In this document: positions 37,649 through 46,930 of the stretch, piece by piece
How positions within the stretch are numbered: the first letter of the stretch is position 1
How the letters are laid out: the number at the start of each line of letters is the position of its first letter
Program-made: the position numbers and the translations under genes
The notes under the pieces: generated by a model
Seen by the model: only the letters and a program-made list of their open reading frames with translations
The model's database searches: none
Told to the model about the DNA's origin: nothing
DNA from: Janthinobacterium sp. TB1-E2
GTDB taxonomy: Bacteria > Pseudomonadota > Gammaproteobacteria > Burkholderiales > Burkholderiaceae_D
DNA: 64,000 nucleotides
Direction: 5' to 3'
Assembly (NCBI RefSeq): GCF_036885605.1
Contig: NZ_CP142523.1
Coordinates: forward strand, 3,038,001-3,102,000

Positions 37649-39298
37649 ATGTCACCACTGCCAACCTTGCCATACGCCAAGCTGCTGCTTGTTTCCGCCG
37701 TCGCCATGACCTTGTCCGCTTGCGGCGGCGGCAGCGACCACGACGATGTCGTCGTCACACCACCGCCGCCCGTGGTGGTGGCTGGCGACGTCTTCGTGCT
37801 CACCGCCAGCAACAAGCTGCTGTCGTTCGACCGCGCCACGCCGGCCACCATCCGCACCACGGCGACAGTGACGGGCCTGCAGGCCGGCGAAAACCTGCTG
37901 GGCATCGATTTCCGTCCCGCCGATGGCCAGCTGTATGGCGTCGGCAGCACGGGCCGCATCTACACCCTGAATGGCGTGACGGGCGCCGCCACCGTCAAAG
38001 CCACCCTGGCGGCCGACGCTGGCGACGCGACAGCGCCTTTCACGGCGCTGGCCGGCACGGAGTTCGGCGTCGACTTCAACCCGGTCGCCGACCGCCTGCG
38101 CATCGTCAGCAACACGGGGCAGAGCCTGCGCATCAATGTCGACACGGGCGCGACCACGACAGATGGCAATATCAACGGCGGCGCAGCGAGTACGGCCATC
38201 ACGGCGGCCGCCTATACCAACAGCTTTGCCGGCACGGCCAGCACCACTTTATTTGTCATCGATGGGGCCAACGCCACCCTGTACACGCAAAATCCGCCGA
38301 ACAACGGCACCCTGGCCAGCGCCGTGCCGCTGGGCGTGGCGGCCACCGGCGTGGCCGGCTTCGACATCGATGCGCGCACGAATACGGGCTACGCCGTCAT
38401 GACGGTGGCCGGCGCGCGCAACCTGTACACCTTGAACCTGGCGGCCACCACGGCGCCGGCGACCTTGGTGGCGGCCATCGGCGTGACGGAAGAGCTGCGC
38501 GGCATCGCCCTGAAAGCGCCGGCCACGCCCGTCGCCTACGGCTTGACGGACGACGCCCGCATCGTCACCTTCAAGACGGCCACGCCGAACACGCTCGACG
38601 CCAACGTGGCCGTGACGGGCCTGGCGGCAAGCGAGCGCCTGCTGGGCTTTGACATCCGTCCCAAGGATGGCTTGCTGTACGGGATATCGTCGACGGGGCG
38701 TATCGTCACCATCGACCCGGCGACGGGTGCGGCCACCGTCAAGGCGACGCTGGCCGCCGATGCCTTGGACGTCACCGCGCCGTACACGGCCATCGCGGGC
38801 ACGGCCTTTGGCGTCGACTTCAATCCCGTCGCCGACCGCCTGCGCGTGATCGGCAACACGGGGCAAAGCCTGCGCATCAATGTCGACACGGGCGCCACCA
38901 CCACCGACGGTAGCGTCAACCGCGCGGGCGCCGCGCCTAGCGTGACAGCCGCCGCCTATACCAACAGCTTTGCCGGCACGACGGCGACCATGCTGTTCGA
39001 TATCGACACCGCCAGCGCCTCGCTCGCCCTGCAAAATCCGCCAAACGACGGCACTTTGGTGAATGTCGGCGCGCTTGGCGTGGCGGTGGCGGGCGACGTG
39101 GGCTTCGATATCGCGGGCGGCGCCAACGGCCTGGCCCTGGCGGCCTTGCGCACGTCGGCCACGGGACCGAGCTCGCTGTACCGCATCGACCTGGCGACGG
39201 GTGGGGCCGTGCTGAGCGGCGGTGCGGCCACGCCAGCCGCTTCCGCCATCGGCAATGGGGCGGTGGGGCTGGTCGATATCGCCATTGCGCTGAAGTAA
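37649..39298 (+). CDS. DUF4394 lipoprotein with two repeated domains
   Basis: 549 aa from ATG 37649; codons upstream are open but not protein-like. Lipoprotein signal with Leu22-Ser-Ala-Cys25 followed by GGG and an acidic/proline spacer. Two DUF4394 domains of about 245 residues follow, at roughly 48-297 and 300-549. Each contains LYGVGSTGRIYTLN or LYGISSTGRIVTID, GVDFNPVADRLR and GQSLRINVDTGATTTDG. Beta-propeller-like outer-membrane-anchored protein of unknown function. Confidence 0.85.
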   Translation: MSPLPTLPYAKLLLVSAVAMTLSACGGGSDHDDVVVTPPPPVVVAGDVFVLTASNKLLSFDRATPATIRTTATVTGLQAGENLLGIDFRPADGQLYGVGSTGRIYTLNGVTGAATVKATLAADAGDATAPFTALAGTEFGVDFNPVADRLRIVSNTGQSLRINVDTGATTTDGNINGGAASTAITAAAYTNSFAGTASTTLFVIDGANATLYTQNPPNNGTLASAVPLGVAATGVAGFDIDARTNTGYAVMTVAGARNLYTLNLAATTAPATLVAAIGVTEELRGIALKAPATPVAYGLTDDARIVTFKTATPNTLDANVAVTGLAASERLLGFDIRPKDGLLYGISSTGRIVTIDPATGAATVKATLAADALDVTAPYTAIAGTAFGVDFNPVADRLRVIGNTGQSLRINVDTGATTTDGSVNRAGAAPSVTAAAYTNSFAGTTATMLFDIDTASASLALQNPPNDGTLVNVGALGVAVAGDVGFDIAGGANGLALAALRTSATGPSSLYRIDLATGGAVLSGGAATPAASAIGNGAVGLVDIAIALK

Positions 39299-39315
39299 GG
39301 AAGTACGCCGCAGCT

Positions 39316-39350
39316 TTGCTTTGATTCAATAATTCCAGTATTATAGAATT
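39316..39350 (+). promoter_or_regulatory. Candidate arsB promoter with overlapping inverted repeat
   Basis: TTGCTT (39316-39321) and TATTAT (39339-39344) are separated by 17 bp. An inverted repeat AATTC-N10-GAATT (39331-39350) covers the -10 box, so a repressor binding there would block transcription. AT-rich island between GC-rich genes. Confidence 0.45.
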
Positions 39351-39415
39351 GTTGATGATATTCAATGGCTGCGGCGCATGGTGCCCGCGATGCCGCATAC
39401 CCGGAACCTCGCCCC

Positions 39416-40696
39416 ATGCTCACCGCTTTCCTCATCTTCCTCGCAACCCTGGTCCTCGTCATCTGGCAGCCGCGCGGCCTGGGTATTGGCTGGAGCGCCG
39501 TCATCGGCGCCTGTGTCGCCTTGCTGGCCGGCGTGATTCACTGGGGCGACATTCCCGTCGTCTGGCATATCGTGTGGAACGCCACGGGCACCTTCGTGGC
39601 CGTGATCATCATCAGCCTGCTGCTGGATGCGGCCGGCTTCTTCGAGTGGGCCGCGCTGCACGTGGCGCGCTGGGGCGGGGGCAGCGGCAGAAAACTGTTC
39701 GTGCTGCTGGTCTTGCTGGGCGCGCTCGTCTCGGCCGTGTTCGCCAATGACGGCGCCGCGCTGATCCTGACGCCCATCGTCATCGCCATGCTGCGGGCGC
39801 TGAAATTTTCCGCCAGGGCCACCCTGGCCTACGTGATGGCGGCCGGCTTCATCGCCGACACGGCCAGTCTGCCGCTCGTAGTGTCGAACCTGGTCAATAT
39901 CGTTTCGGCCGATTTCTTCAAGATCGGTTTTGCCGAGTACGCGTCCGTGATGGCGCCAGTCAATGTCGTCGCCGTGCTGGCGACCCTGGCCGCCTTGCTG
40001 CTCTTTTTCCGCAAGGATATCCCCCGCGACTACGAAGTCGCGCAGCTGAAACGCCCTGACGCCGCTATCCGCGACCTGGCTACCTTCCGCGCCGGCTGGC
40101 TGGTGCTGGCGCTGCTGCTGGTGGGATTTTTCTCGCAGGAGCGCCTGGGCGTGCCCATCAGCCTGATCGCGGCCGTGGGCGCCGCGCTGCTGCTGGTGGT
40201 GGCCGGCAAGGGCCACGTGATTTCCACGCGCCACGTGCTGCGCCATGCGCCGTGGCAGATCGTCGTTTTTTCGCTGGGCATGTATCTGGTCGTGTACGGC
40301 TTGCGCAATGCTGGCTTGACGGCTTACCTGACGGGCATGCTGAACCACTTTGCGCAGTACGGCGTGTGGGGCGCGGCCATGGGCACGGGTGTGCTGACGG
40401 CCTTGTTGTCGTCCGTGATGAACAACTTGCCGACGGTGCTCGTGGGCGCGCTGGCCATCGACCCGACGACGGCGCAGGGAGCCGTGCGCGAAGCGATGAT
40501 CTACGCGAACGTCATCGGCAGCGACCTGGGCCCGAAGATCACGCCCATCGGCAGCCTGGCTACCTTGCTGTGGCTGCACGTGCTCGACAGCAAGAATATC
40601 CACATTTCCTGGGGATACTATTTCCGCGTCGGCATCGTGCTGACCGTGCCCGTGCTGCTCGTGACCCTGGCCGCGCTGGCGCTGCGCCTGGGGTGA
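39416..40696 (+). CDS. arsB: Arsenite efflux membrane protein ArsB
   Basis: 426 aa, close to the ~429 aa of E. coli ArsB, with about 12 TM helices. Diagnostic strings: [77 protein letters not shown], and [19 protein letters not shown]. It expels arsenite/antimonite across the inner membrane. ATG 39416 gives the canonical N-terminus. No arsR, arsC or arsA is adjacent, which is unusual for arsB. Confidence 0.95.
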   Translation: MLTAFLIFLATLVLVIWQPRGLGIGWSAVIGACVALLAGVIHWGDIPVVWHIVWNATGTFVAVIIISLLLDAAGFFEWAALHVARWGGGSGRKLFVLLVLLGALVSAVFANDGAALILTPIVIAMLRALKFSARATLAYVMAAGFIADTASLPLVVSNLVNIVSADFFKIGFAEYASVMAPVNVVAVLATLAALLLFFRKDIPRDYEVAQLKRPDAAIRDLATFRAGWLVLALLLVGFFSQERLGVPISLIAAVGAALLLVVAGKGHVISTRHVLRHAPWQIVVFSLGMYLVVYGLRNAGLTAYLTGMLNHFAQYGVWGAAMGTGVLTALLSSVMNNLPTVLVGALAIDPTTAQGAVREAMIYANVIGSDLGPKITPIGSLATLLWLHVLDSKNIHISWGYYFRVGIVLTVPVLLVTLAALALRLG

Positions 40697-40718
40697 TGGC
40701 GGAGCAGGGGATAGTTTA

Positions 40719-40749
40719 CTAGACGACCGGTCAGATTTTTTGCTATACT
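40719..40749 (+). promoter_or_regulatory. tetR promoter with TetR operator
   Basis: Operator CTAGACGACCGGTCAG (40719-40734), with palindromic core GACCGGTC, overlaps the -35 position of an extended -10 promoter, TGC-TATACT (-10 at 40744-40749). Transcription would start about 7 bases later, on or next to the ATG at 40756. Confidence 0.7.
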
Positions 40750-40755
40750 GGCCGC

Positions 40756-41340
40756 ATGAGCAAAAAATCCTCCGCTGACATGCGCCAGCACCTGATCGAC
40801 ATCGCCAAGGCCCTGATGGCCGAGAAGGGCTATACGGCCGTGGGCCTGGCCGAACTGGTGGCGGCGGCCGGCGTGCCGAAAGGCTCGTTCTACTATTACT
40901 TCAAGTCGAAGGAAGAGTTTGGCCAAGCCTTGCTCGACGATTACTTCACCACCTATCTGCAGACGGTCGACGCCTTGCTGGACGGCCCGGGCACCGCTCG
41001 CGAGCGCCTGCTCGCGTATTTTGACTACTGGAGCGCGACGCAGGCCGGCAGCGCCCCGGAAGGCAAATGCCTGGTGGTCAAGCTGGGCGCCGAAGTGTGC
41101 GACCTGTCCGTGGACATGGGCGCCGTGCTGCAGCACGGTACGGGCGCCATCCTGGACCGCCTGACGCAGTGCGTGGAAGCGGGCTACCTCGACGGTTCCG
41201 TGGCGGCGACGACGCCGGCCCGCGTGCTGGCCGAATCGCTGTACCAGCTGTGGCTGGGCGCTTCCCTGATGGTCAAGGTGGCCAGGAACGGCGGGCCGTT
41301 CGACGCGGCCATGTCCACCACGCAACGGCTGCTGGCGTAG
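40756..41340 (+). CDS. TetR-family repressor (NemR-like)
   Basis: 194 aa. N-terminal helix-turn-helix LAELVAAAGVPKGSFYYYFKSKEEFG is written here in two parts: LAELVAAAGVPKGS and FYYYFKSKEEFG. C-terminal ligand domain contains Cys residues (GKCLVVKLGAEVC, TQCVEAG), compatible with electrophile sensing as in NemR. An identical 16-bp operator precedes this gene and the Old Yellow Enzyme gene. No Shine-Dalgarno sequence is seen, in line with a leaderless mRNA. Confidence 0.9.
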   Translation: MSKKSSADMRQHLIDIAKALMAEKGYTAVGLAELVAAAGVPKGSFYYYFKSKEEFGQALLDDYFTTYLQTVDALLDGPGTARERLLAYFDYWSATQAGSAPEGKCLVVKLGAEVCDLSVDMGAVLQHGTGAILDRLTQCVEAGYLDGSVAATTPARVLAESLYQLWLGASLMVKVARNGGPFDAAMSTTQRLLA

Positions 41341-41360
41341 CCGTTTTTTTTAATCATTAA

Positions 41361-41376
41361 CTAGACGACCGGTCAG
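41361..41376. promoter_or_regulatory. Second TetR operator, upstream of the ene-reductase gene
   Basis: The 16 bases CTAGACGACCGGTCAG are identical to 40719-40734. They are followed by an AT-rich stretch and the ene-reductase start at 41415. The pair of sites ties both genes to one repressor. Confidence 0.75.
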
Positions 41377-41414
41377 TTATTTTTTGATCTCTCGCACAAT
41401 ATGAAAGCAATACG

Positions 41415-42515
41415 ATGACCGAACAGCATGAAAGCGATCTATTTTCTCCAGTCGACCTGGGCGCGCTGGCGCTGGCCAACCGCATCGTCATGGCGCCGCT
41501 CACGCGCAGCCGCATGGGCGACGATGGCGTGCCGAACGCCTTGCACGCCGAGTACTACGCCCAGCGCGCCAGCGCCGGCCTGATCATCAGCGAGGCGACG
41601 AATATTTCGCCCCAGGCGCGCGGCTATGCCCTGACACCGGGCATCTGGTCGGACGAGCAGGTGGCTGGCTGGAAGCTGGTCACGGATGCCGTGCATGCGG
41701 CCGGCGGCAAGATCGTCTGCCAGCTGTGGCATGTGGGGCGGTTTTCGCATACGAGCTTGCAGCCCGGCGGCGCCGCGCCCGTCGCGCCGTCCGCCATCCG
41801 CGCCGAGGGCAGCACTTACACGGCGAGCGGCATGCAGCCCGTGTCGATGCCGCGCGCGCTGGAAACGTGGGAAATCGCCGGCATCGTTGCCCAGTATGCG
41901 CATGCGGCCGCATGCGCGCTGCGCGCCGGTTTCGACGGCGTCGAGGTGCATTCGGCCAATAGCTACCTGCTCGACCAGTTCCTGCGCGATTCGACCAACC
42001 GGCGCACGGACGCTTATGGCGGCAGCATCGACAACCGCGCGCGCCTGACCCTGGAAGTGACGGATGCCGTGGTGAATATCTGGGGCGCATCGAGGGTAGG
42101 CATCCGTTTGTCGCCCGTCACGCCCGACGCGGGCAACACGCCCGTCGACAGCGACGTGATGGCCACCTATGGCTATGTGATCGGACAGTTGAACCGCCAC
42201 GGACTGGCCTATCTGCACTTCGTCGAGGGCGCCACGGCCACCTCGCGCGACGTGCCCGATGGCGTCGACCTCGACGCGTTGCGGGCGCTGTTCGATGGCC
42301 CCTACATCGGCAACAACCATTACGACCTGCAGCTGGCGCTGGCGCGCCGCGCCGAAGGCAAGGTCGATGCGGTGGCCTTCGGCCGTCCCTTCATCGCCAA
42401 CCCGGACCTCGTGGCGCGCCTGCGCCATGGCGTGGCGCTGGCCGTGGCGCCGCGCGCGGCGTATTACGGGGGCGGCGCCGTCGGCTACACCGACTGGCCG
42501 GCCAGCCAGTCCTGA
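41415..42515 (+). CDS. nemA: Old Yellow Enzyme family ene-reductase (NemA-like)
   Basis: 366 aa FMN-dependent TIM barrel. LANRIVMAPLTRSRMGDDG (FMN site), substrate-binding His-x-x-Asn in VEVHSANSYLLDQFLRDSTN, and DAYGGSIDNRARL. It reduces electrophilic alkenes, N-ethylmaleimide and nitro esters with NADPH. The nemRA arrangement, with a shared operator, supports the NemA assignment. Confidence 0.92.
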   Translation: MTEQHESDLFSPVDLGALALANRIVMAPLTRSRMGDDGVPNALHAEYYAQRASAGLIISEATNISPQARGYALTPGIWSDEQVAGWKLVTDAVHAAGGKIVCQLWHVGRFSHTSLQPGGAAPVAPSAIRAEGSTYTASGMQPVSMPRALETWEIAGIVAQYAHAAACALRAGFDGVEVHSANSYLLDQFLRDSTNRRTDAYGGSIDNRARLTLEVTDAVVNIWGASRVGIRLSPVTPDAGNTPVDSDVMATYGYVIGQLNRHGLAYLHFVEGATATSRDVPDGVDLDALRALFDGPYIGNNHYDLQLALARRAEGKVDAVAFGRPFIANPDLVARLRHGVALAVAPRAAYYGGGAVGYTDWPASQS

Positions 42516-42546
42516 TTTTTCTTTTTACCCACTCAAGGAGCGCAAC

Positions 42547-42930
42547 ATGAACAACACCACTTATGTGCAGGATTACCAGGCCATCGTCGCCGTGCTGAAT
42601 CAATACAATGCGGGCGGGGCTCAGGCCGACAGCAGCATCATGCGCCCGGCCTTCAGCAGCGAGGCCACCATTTTCGGCGTCGACGGCGAAGACAAGCTGA
42701 CGGGCGGGCCCATCGAAGGCCTGTTCGAAATCATCGACAGCGCGTTCCGGCCATCGCCGCAGGCAAAGGCGGCCATCGCGCGGATCGATATCGTGGGCAC
42801 GGCGGCCAGCGCGCGCGTCGACACGGACGATATTTCGGGCTTCCGCTTCACCGATTTTTTCAATCTGCTCAAGGTGCAGGGCGAGTGGACCATCGTCAGC
42901 AAGATCTATCACACGCACGCGGGCGCCTGA
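42547..42930 (+). CDS. NTF2-like (SnoaL) protein
   Basis: 127 aa, AAGGAG ribosome binding site. Compact alpha+beta cone fold: N-terminal helix YQAIVAVLNQYNAGGAQAD, a central strand/helix region, and a final FFNLLKVQGEWTIVSKIYH. This resembles putative lumazine-binding/NTF2-like proteins. Probably co-transcribed with the ene-reductase, 31 bp upstream. Enzymatic function unknown. Confidence 0.85.
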   Translation: MNNTTYVQDYQAIVAVLNQYNAGGAQADSSIMRPAFSSEATIFGVDGEDKLTGGPIEGLFEIIDSAFRPSPQAKAAIARIDIVGTAASARVDTDDISGFRFTDFFNLLKVQGEWTIVSKIYHTHAGA

Positions 42931-42988
42931 TGCGCTGCCTGGGCGCCCGATGCTGTATCGTGTGGCGTCCAGCATGCGGGGAGAATGA

Positions 42989-43618
42989 ATGAAACTGATA
43001 CTGATAGGCGCCACGGGCCTGGTGGGCCGCGAAGTGCTGCGCCTGGCGCTGAGTGACACGCGCGTCACGGCCATCGTCGCGCCCGTGCGCAAGCCCTTGC
43101 CGGCGCAGCCCAAATTGCACGCGCCCCTTGTCGACTTCGACCGCTTGCCGGCGGACGCGCCTTGGTGGCAGGCGGACGCCGTCATCTGCACCCTGGGCAC
43201 GACCATGAAGGTGGCGGGCACGCGGCAGGCGTTTCGCAGAGTCGACCATGACTATCCGCTGGCCGCGGCGCGGCTGGCGCTGGCGGCCGGCACGCGCACG
43301 TATGCGCTCAATTCCGCCGCCGGCGCCAACGCGGCTTCGCACTTTTTCTACAACCGCGTCAAGGGAGACTTGGAACGCGACCTCGAAACGCTGGGCTTTG
43401 CGTCGCTGACGCACGTGCGGCCGGGACTGATCGGCGGCGAACGCGACGTGGCGCGGGCGGGCGAGGGCGCTGCCTTGGGCATCTTGCGCGTGCTCGGTCC
43501 CGTGCTGCCGCGCCGCTGGCGCATCAATCCCGCGCCGCGTATCGCCAGCGCCTTGCTGGAAGCGGCGCTGGCCGGCACGCCGGGCGTGCACGTCGTCGGC
43601 CCGGAACAGCTGGCTTGA
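42989..43618 (+). CDS. NAD(P)H-binding Rossmann protein
   Basis: 209 aa of the atypical SDR type: MKLILIGATGLVGREVLRLA gives the dinucleotide-binding glycine pattern GATGLVG, then ADAVICTLGTTMK and NSAAGANAASHFFYNRVKGD with Tyr-x3-Lys. NAD(P)-binding seems sure; the substrate is unknown. Related to the HTATIP2/YbjT-like group. Confidence 0.85.
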   Translation: MKLILIGATGLVGREVLRLALSDTRVTAIVAPVRKPLPAQPKLHAPLVDFDRLPADAPWWQADAVICTLGTTMKVAGTRQAFRRVDHDYPLAAARLALAAGTRTYALNSAAGANAASHFFYNRVKGDLERDLETLGFASLTHVRPGLIGGERDVARAGEGAALGILRVLGPVLPRRWRINPAPRIASALLEAALAGTPGVHVVGPEQLA

Positions 43619-43665
43619 CCGTGCGCCCCTTATAATTGCCATTCATGTTTTTTTAAGTACAAAAA

Positions 43666-44688
43666 ATGCAAACAGTGCGCCCTTACCAGGCCGGCGACCG
43701 CGATGCCTGCCTGGCTCTTTTCGACGGCAATACGCCGCGCTTTTTCGACCCGTCCGAGCGCGCGGACTTTGCCGCCTGGCTGGAAAAATCGACGCATCCG
43801 TATCTGGTCATCGAACGCGACCGACGCATCGTCGCCTGCGGCGGCCATGCGCTGGACGCGGGCGGCACGGTGGCCAGCCTGTGCTGGGGCATGGTGGCGC
43901 AGGATCTGCACGGCCAGGGCCTGGGCCGCGCGCTGACGCAGGCGCGCCTGGACGCCATCCGCGCCGTGCCGGGCGTGGCCAAGGTGAGCATGAACACCAG
44001 CCAGCACACGCAGGCTTTTTATGCGCGTTTCGGCTTTGAGACAGTCAAGGTGACGCCGGACGGTTTCGGGCCCGGCATCGACCAGTGGGATATGCTGCTG
44101 TCGCTAAATGAACGGGACCACCTCGCCGCCGTGCCGCTGGAAAAAGCGTATCGACTGCTCAATCACGGCCCGTCCATCCTCGTCTCGGCCCGCCATGACG
44201 GCATCGAGAATGTGATGGCCGCCGCCTGGGCCTGCGCCCTCGATTTCGCGCCGCCAAAACTGACCGTGGTGCTGGACAAGGCAACGCGCACGCGCGCGCT
44301 GGTCGAAGGCAGCGGCACGTTCGTCATCCAGGTGCCGACGGCGGCGCAGCTGCAGCTGACTCACGCCGTCGGCACGCACAGCCTCGATGCGCAGCCCGAC
44401 AAACTGGCGCGCGCTGGCGTGCGGCTGTTTCACATGGACGGCTTTGATTTGCCGTTCGTGGCCGGATGTTCGGCCTGGCTGGCCTGCCGTTTGATCCCCG
44501 AGCCGCACAACCAGACCGCATATGACCTGTTCATCGGCGAAGTGGTGGGCGCCTGGGCCGACACGCGCGTGTTCCGTGACGGGCACTGGCATTTCGAAGA
44601 CGCCGATCCATCCTGGCGCAGCCTGCACTACATCGCCGGCGGGCGCTTCTATGCGATCGGCCAGGCGCTCGATGCTGCCCCGGGCTGA
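43666..44688 (+). CDS. GNAT acetyltransferase fused to flavin-reductase-like domain
   Basis: 340 aa, two domains. Residues 1-145 are a GNAT N-acetyltransferase, with acetyl-CoA loop AQDLHGQGLGRALTQARLDA and FYARFGFETVKV. Residues about 150-335 are an FMN-binding split barrel as in flavin reductases (GPSILVSARHDGIENVMAAA, ATRTRALVEGSGTFVIQVP, DLFIGEVVGAWAD). The frame is continuous with a short linker. Each half is near its normal stand-alone length, so this is a true fusion. The joint function is unknown. Confidence 0.88.
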   Translation: MQTVRPYQAGDRDACLALFDGNTPRFFDPSERADFAAWLEKSTHPYLVIERDRRIVACGGHALDAGGTVASLCWGMVAQDLHGQGLGRALTQARLDAIRAVPGVAKVSMNTSQHTQAFYARFGFETVKVTPDGFGPGIDQWDMLLSLNERDHLAAVPLEKAYRLLNHGPSILVSARHDGIENVMAAAWACALDFAPPKLTVVLDKATRTRALVEGSGTFVIQVPTAAQLQLTHAVGTHSLDAQPDKLARAGVRLFHMDGFDLPFVAGCSAWLACRLIPEPHNQTAYDLFIGEVVGAWADTRVFRDGHWHFEDADPSWRSLHYIAGGRFYAIGQALDAAPG

Positions 44689-44713
44689 AGCGCTGGCCGG
44701 CCAGGCCGTCGCC

Positions 44714-45973
44714 ATGCCGCTCGTCATCGTCGCCAGCAGCGGCACGGGCGGCGACATCCAACCGTTTATCGCGCTGGCGCAGGGCTTGCAGCAGCGGGGC
44801 CGGCGCGTGCTGCTGCTCGTGCCGGGCTGGCAGGAAGCGGCAGCGCAGGCGTCAAGGCTGCCGTATCACACCTTTGGCAGTGCGGCAGAGGGCCAGGCCA
44901 TGCTGGGCGACCCGGGCCTGTGGGATGAACGCAAGGGCTGGGGCTTGGTGTGGCGCGGCCTCGTGCCGCACCTGGGCGCCGTGCGCGACGTCGTGCAAGG
45001 CTTGCCGGATGCTGAAGATTGCGTGGTGCTGTGCCACCCCTTCCTCGTGCCGATGGCCGCCCTGGCACGCTCGGCACGCCCGGGCCTGCGCATCGTCGCG
45101 GCGTATCTGGCGCCATCGAATTTGTGCAGCAGCCATGATTTCCTGGCGGCCGGCTCGCTGCGCGTTCCCGCCTGGGTGCCGCTGGCCTGGCGCCAGGCCC
45201 TGTGGCGGCTGATCAACCGCAGCATGGTCGACCCGGTGCTGCTGCCTGGCCTGAACGGGGCGCGCGCGCAGCACGGACTGCCGCCCGAAGCGCATTTTTT
45301 TGCGCACATGCTGACCGCGCCGGATGCCTCGCTGGGACTGTTTTCAGCGTGGTTCGCCGCCCCGCAGGCGGACTGGCCGCCGCATTTTGTGCAAACCGGT
45401 TTCATGGGCGCCGCCATGCATGGCGCTGCGGCGCTGCCGCCAGCGCTCGAGCGTTTTCTGGACGAGGGCGAAGCGCCCATCGTGTTCACACCGGGTACCG
45501 GCCACCAGCACGCGCAGCGTTATTTCAGCGTCGCCCTGGAAGTGTTGCGGCGGCTGGAACGGCGCGGCTTGTTCCTCACGCCGCATGCGGCGCAAGTGCC
45601 GCAGGATTTGCCGGCCAGCGTCATGTGGCAAGCGCACGTGCCGTTTGCGGCCCTGTTGCCGCGCGTGGCGGCCGTGGTGCACCATGGCGGCATCGGCACC
45701 AGCGCGGATGCTTTCCGTGCGGGCATTCCGCAACTGATCGTGCCGTTCGCATACGACCAGTTCGATAACGGCTGGAGGGTCAAACGGCTCGGCGTGGGGG
45801 ATGTCTTGCTGGCCAGGCGTCTGTCGGCGGGACGCATGCAGCGGCAGCTGGCGCGCCTGCTCGCCGCGCCCGGGGTCCAGCTGGCGTGTGGCGAGATGGC
45901 TCGCAGGATGGGGCAGGGGCTGGAACCATCGCGCCTGCTTGACCAGGTCGAAGCGGCGCTGGCCGCAGCTTAG
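44714..45973 (+). CDS. UGT-like glycosyltransferase (GT1/GT28 type)
   Basis: 419 aa from ATG 44714, which starts right at the N-terminal Rossmann strand (LVIVASSGTGGDIQPFIALA). An ATG at 44672, overlapping the previous gene, would add 14 residues. C-terminal nucleotide-sugar site: VVHHGGIGTSADAFRAGIPQ and PFAYDQFDNGWRVKRLGVG. This is the GT-B fold of rhamnosyl- and sterol-glucosyltransferase relatives. Acceptor unknown. Confidence 0.87.
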   Translation: MPLVIVASSGTGGDIQPFIALAQGLQQRGRRVLLLVPGWQEAAAQASRLPYHTFGSAAEGQAMLGDPGLWDERKGWGLVWRGLVPHLGAVRDVVQGLPDAEDCVVLCHPFLVPMAALARSARPGLRIVAAYLAPSNLCSSHDFLAAGSLRVPAWVPLAWRQALWRLINRSMVDPVLLPGLNGARAQHGLPPEAHFFAHMLTAPDASLGLFSAWFAAPQADWPPHFVQTGFMGAAMHGAAALPPALERFLDEGEAPIVFTPGTGHQHAQRYFSVALEVLRRLERRGLFLTPHAAQVPQDLPASVMWQAHVPFAALLPRVAAVVHHGGIGTSADAFRAGIPQLIVPFAYDQFDNGWRVKRLGVGDVLLARRLSAGRMQRQLARLLAAPGVQLACGEMARRMGQGLEPSRLLDQVEAALAAA

Positions 45974-45982
45974 GGACTGCCG

Positions 45983-46930
45983 TCAGGGACTGTCGTGCGG
46001 CGTATCGTCGAGGGCGATGACCCTGTCGTTCGCGCCGGGCACGCAGCCGTCGGCGATCGCATCCCAGCCCCGGTGCACCACGACCTGCTTGCCGTCGTGG
46101 CAGATTTCCACGCGTTCGCTTGCCGGCAGGCGCTGGCGCGCGAACGCTTCCAGGCTGGCCGGCAGGCTCACTGCCAGCTGCATCGTGCCGATGGCTTCCG
46201 GCGGGTGATCGTCCATGTGCACGAGGGGCACGAAGATGGAACCGAGCATCAGCCAGCGCGCACCCACGTCGACGGGGGCGGGCGCATACGGCGCGGCGCG
46301 CAGCCAGTCCTGGGCACGGGCGCGCAAGTCGCCGCCCGCGTCCAGTTCGCCCCAGGCGGCGGCCAGCATTTCCACCACCCACTGATTGCAATTCTGGTAT
46401 TTCAGGCTGTAGGCATACGCATTGGCGCTGTAGCGGCCCGCCAGCAACTGCTGCACGCGCACGGGATCGAGCAGGGCGCGGCGCAGGGGCGGCACGGTTT
46501 CGGCTGGCAGTTTCACGAGCGAGATGTAGCCGAGCGATGGATTTTCCGTGCCCATGGCGAAACCGGCCGTGCCCTGGTCGAAGATGCGCGGGCGGCCTTC
46601 GTCGCAGGCGTAGTACAGCTGGCGCGCGGACCAGCCGCTGTCGTTGTCGTGGCGCCAGGCCAGTGCCGCGTGCGAATAGCGGATGCCGAAGCGGGCCAGG
46701 TCCAGGCCCGAGCGGCTGATCAGGGCCACGCTGCCTTCGCTGGCGGCCAGTTCTTCGCGCACGACGGCGGCAAAGCGCAGCAGCCGGTCCTGTTCCGTGG
46801 CCGTGAGTTCTTGCGCGCGGTCGCAAAAGCGCGACGAGGCGAGCGAGGTGCCCGCCTGCGCCGCGCCGGCGCTGAAGATGGCGCAAACGCCCAGCAGCAG
46901 TGCCGGGCGGCGCGGGAGAAAACGAATCAA
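45983..46930 (-). CDS. DUF2145 family secreted protein
   Basis: 315 aa from a TTG start at 46930. Signal peptide about 1-26 (LLLGVCAIFSAGAAQAG). The mature part includes FGIRYSHAALAWR and YQNCNQWVVEMLAAAWGE, where the conserved Cys/His may form an NlpC-like centre; this is a suggestion only. The TTG overlaps the upstream gene's stop by 4 bp (TTGA), implying coupled translation. Confidence 0.82.
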   Translation of the reverse strand: MIRFLPRRPALLLGVCAIFSAGAAQAGTSLASSRFCDRAQELTATEQDRLLRFAAVVREELAASEGSVALISRSGLDLARFGIRYSHAALAWRHDNDSGWSARQLYYACDEGRPRIFDQGTAGFAMGTENPSLGYISLVKLPAETVPPLRRALLDPVRVQQLLAGRYSANAYAYSLKYQNCNQWVVEMLAAAWGELDAGGDLRARAQDWLRAAPYAPAPVDVGARWLMLGSIFVPLVHMDDHPPEAIGTMQLAVSLPASLEAFARQRLPASERVEICHDGKQVVVHRGWDAIADGCVPGANDRVIALDDTPHDSP

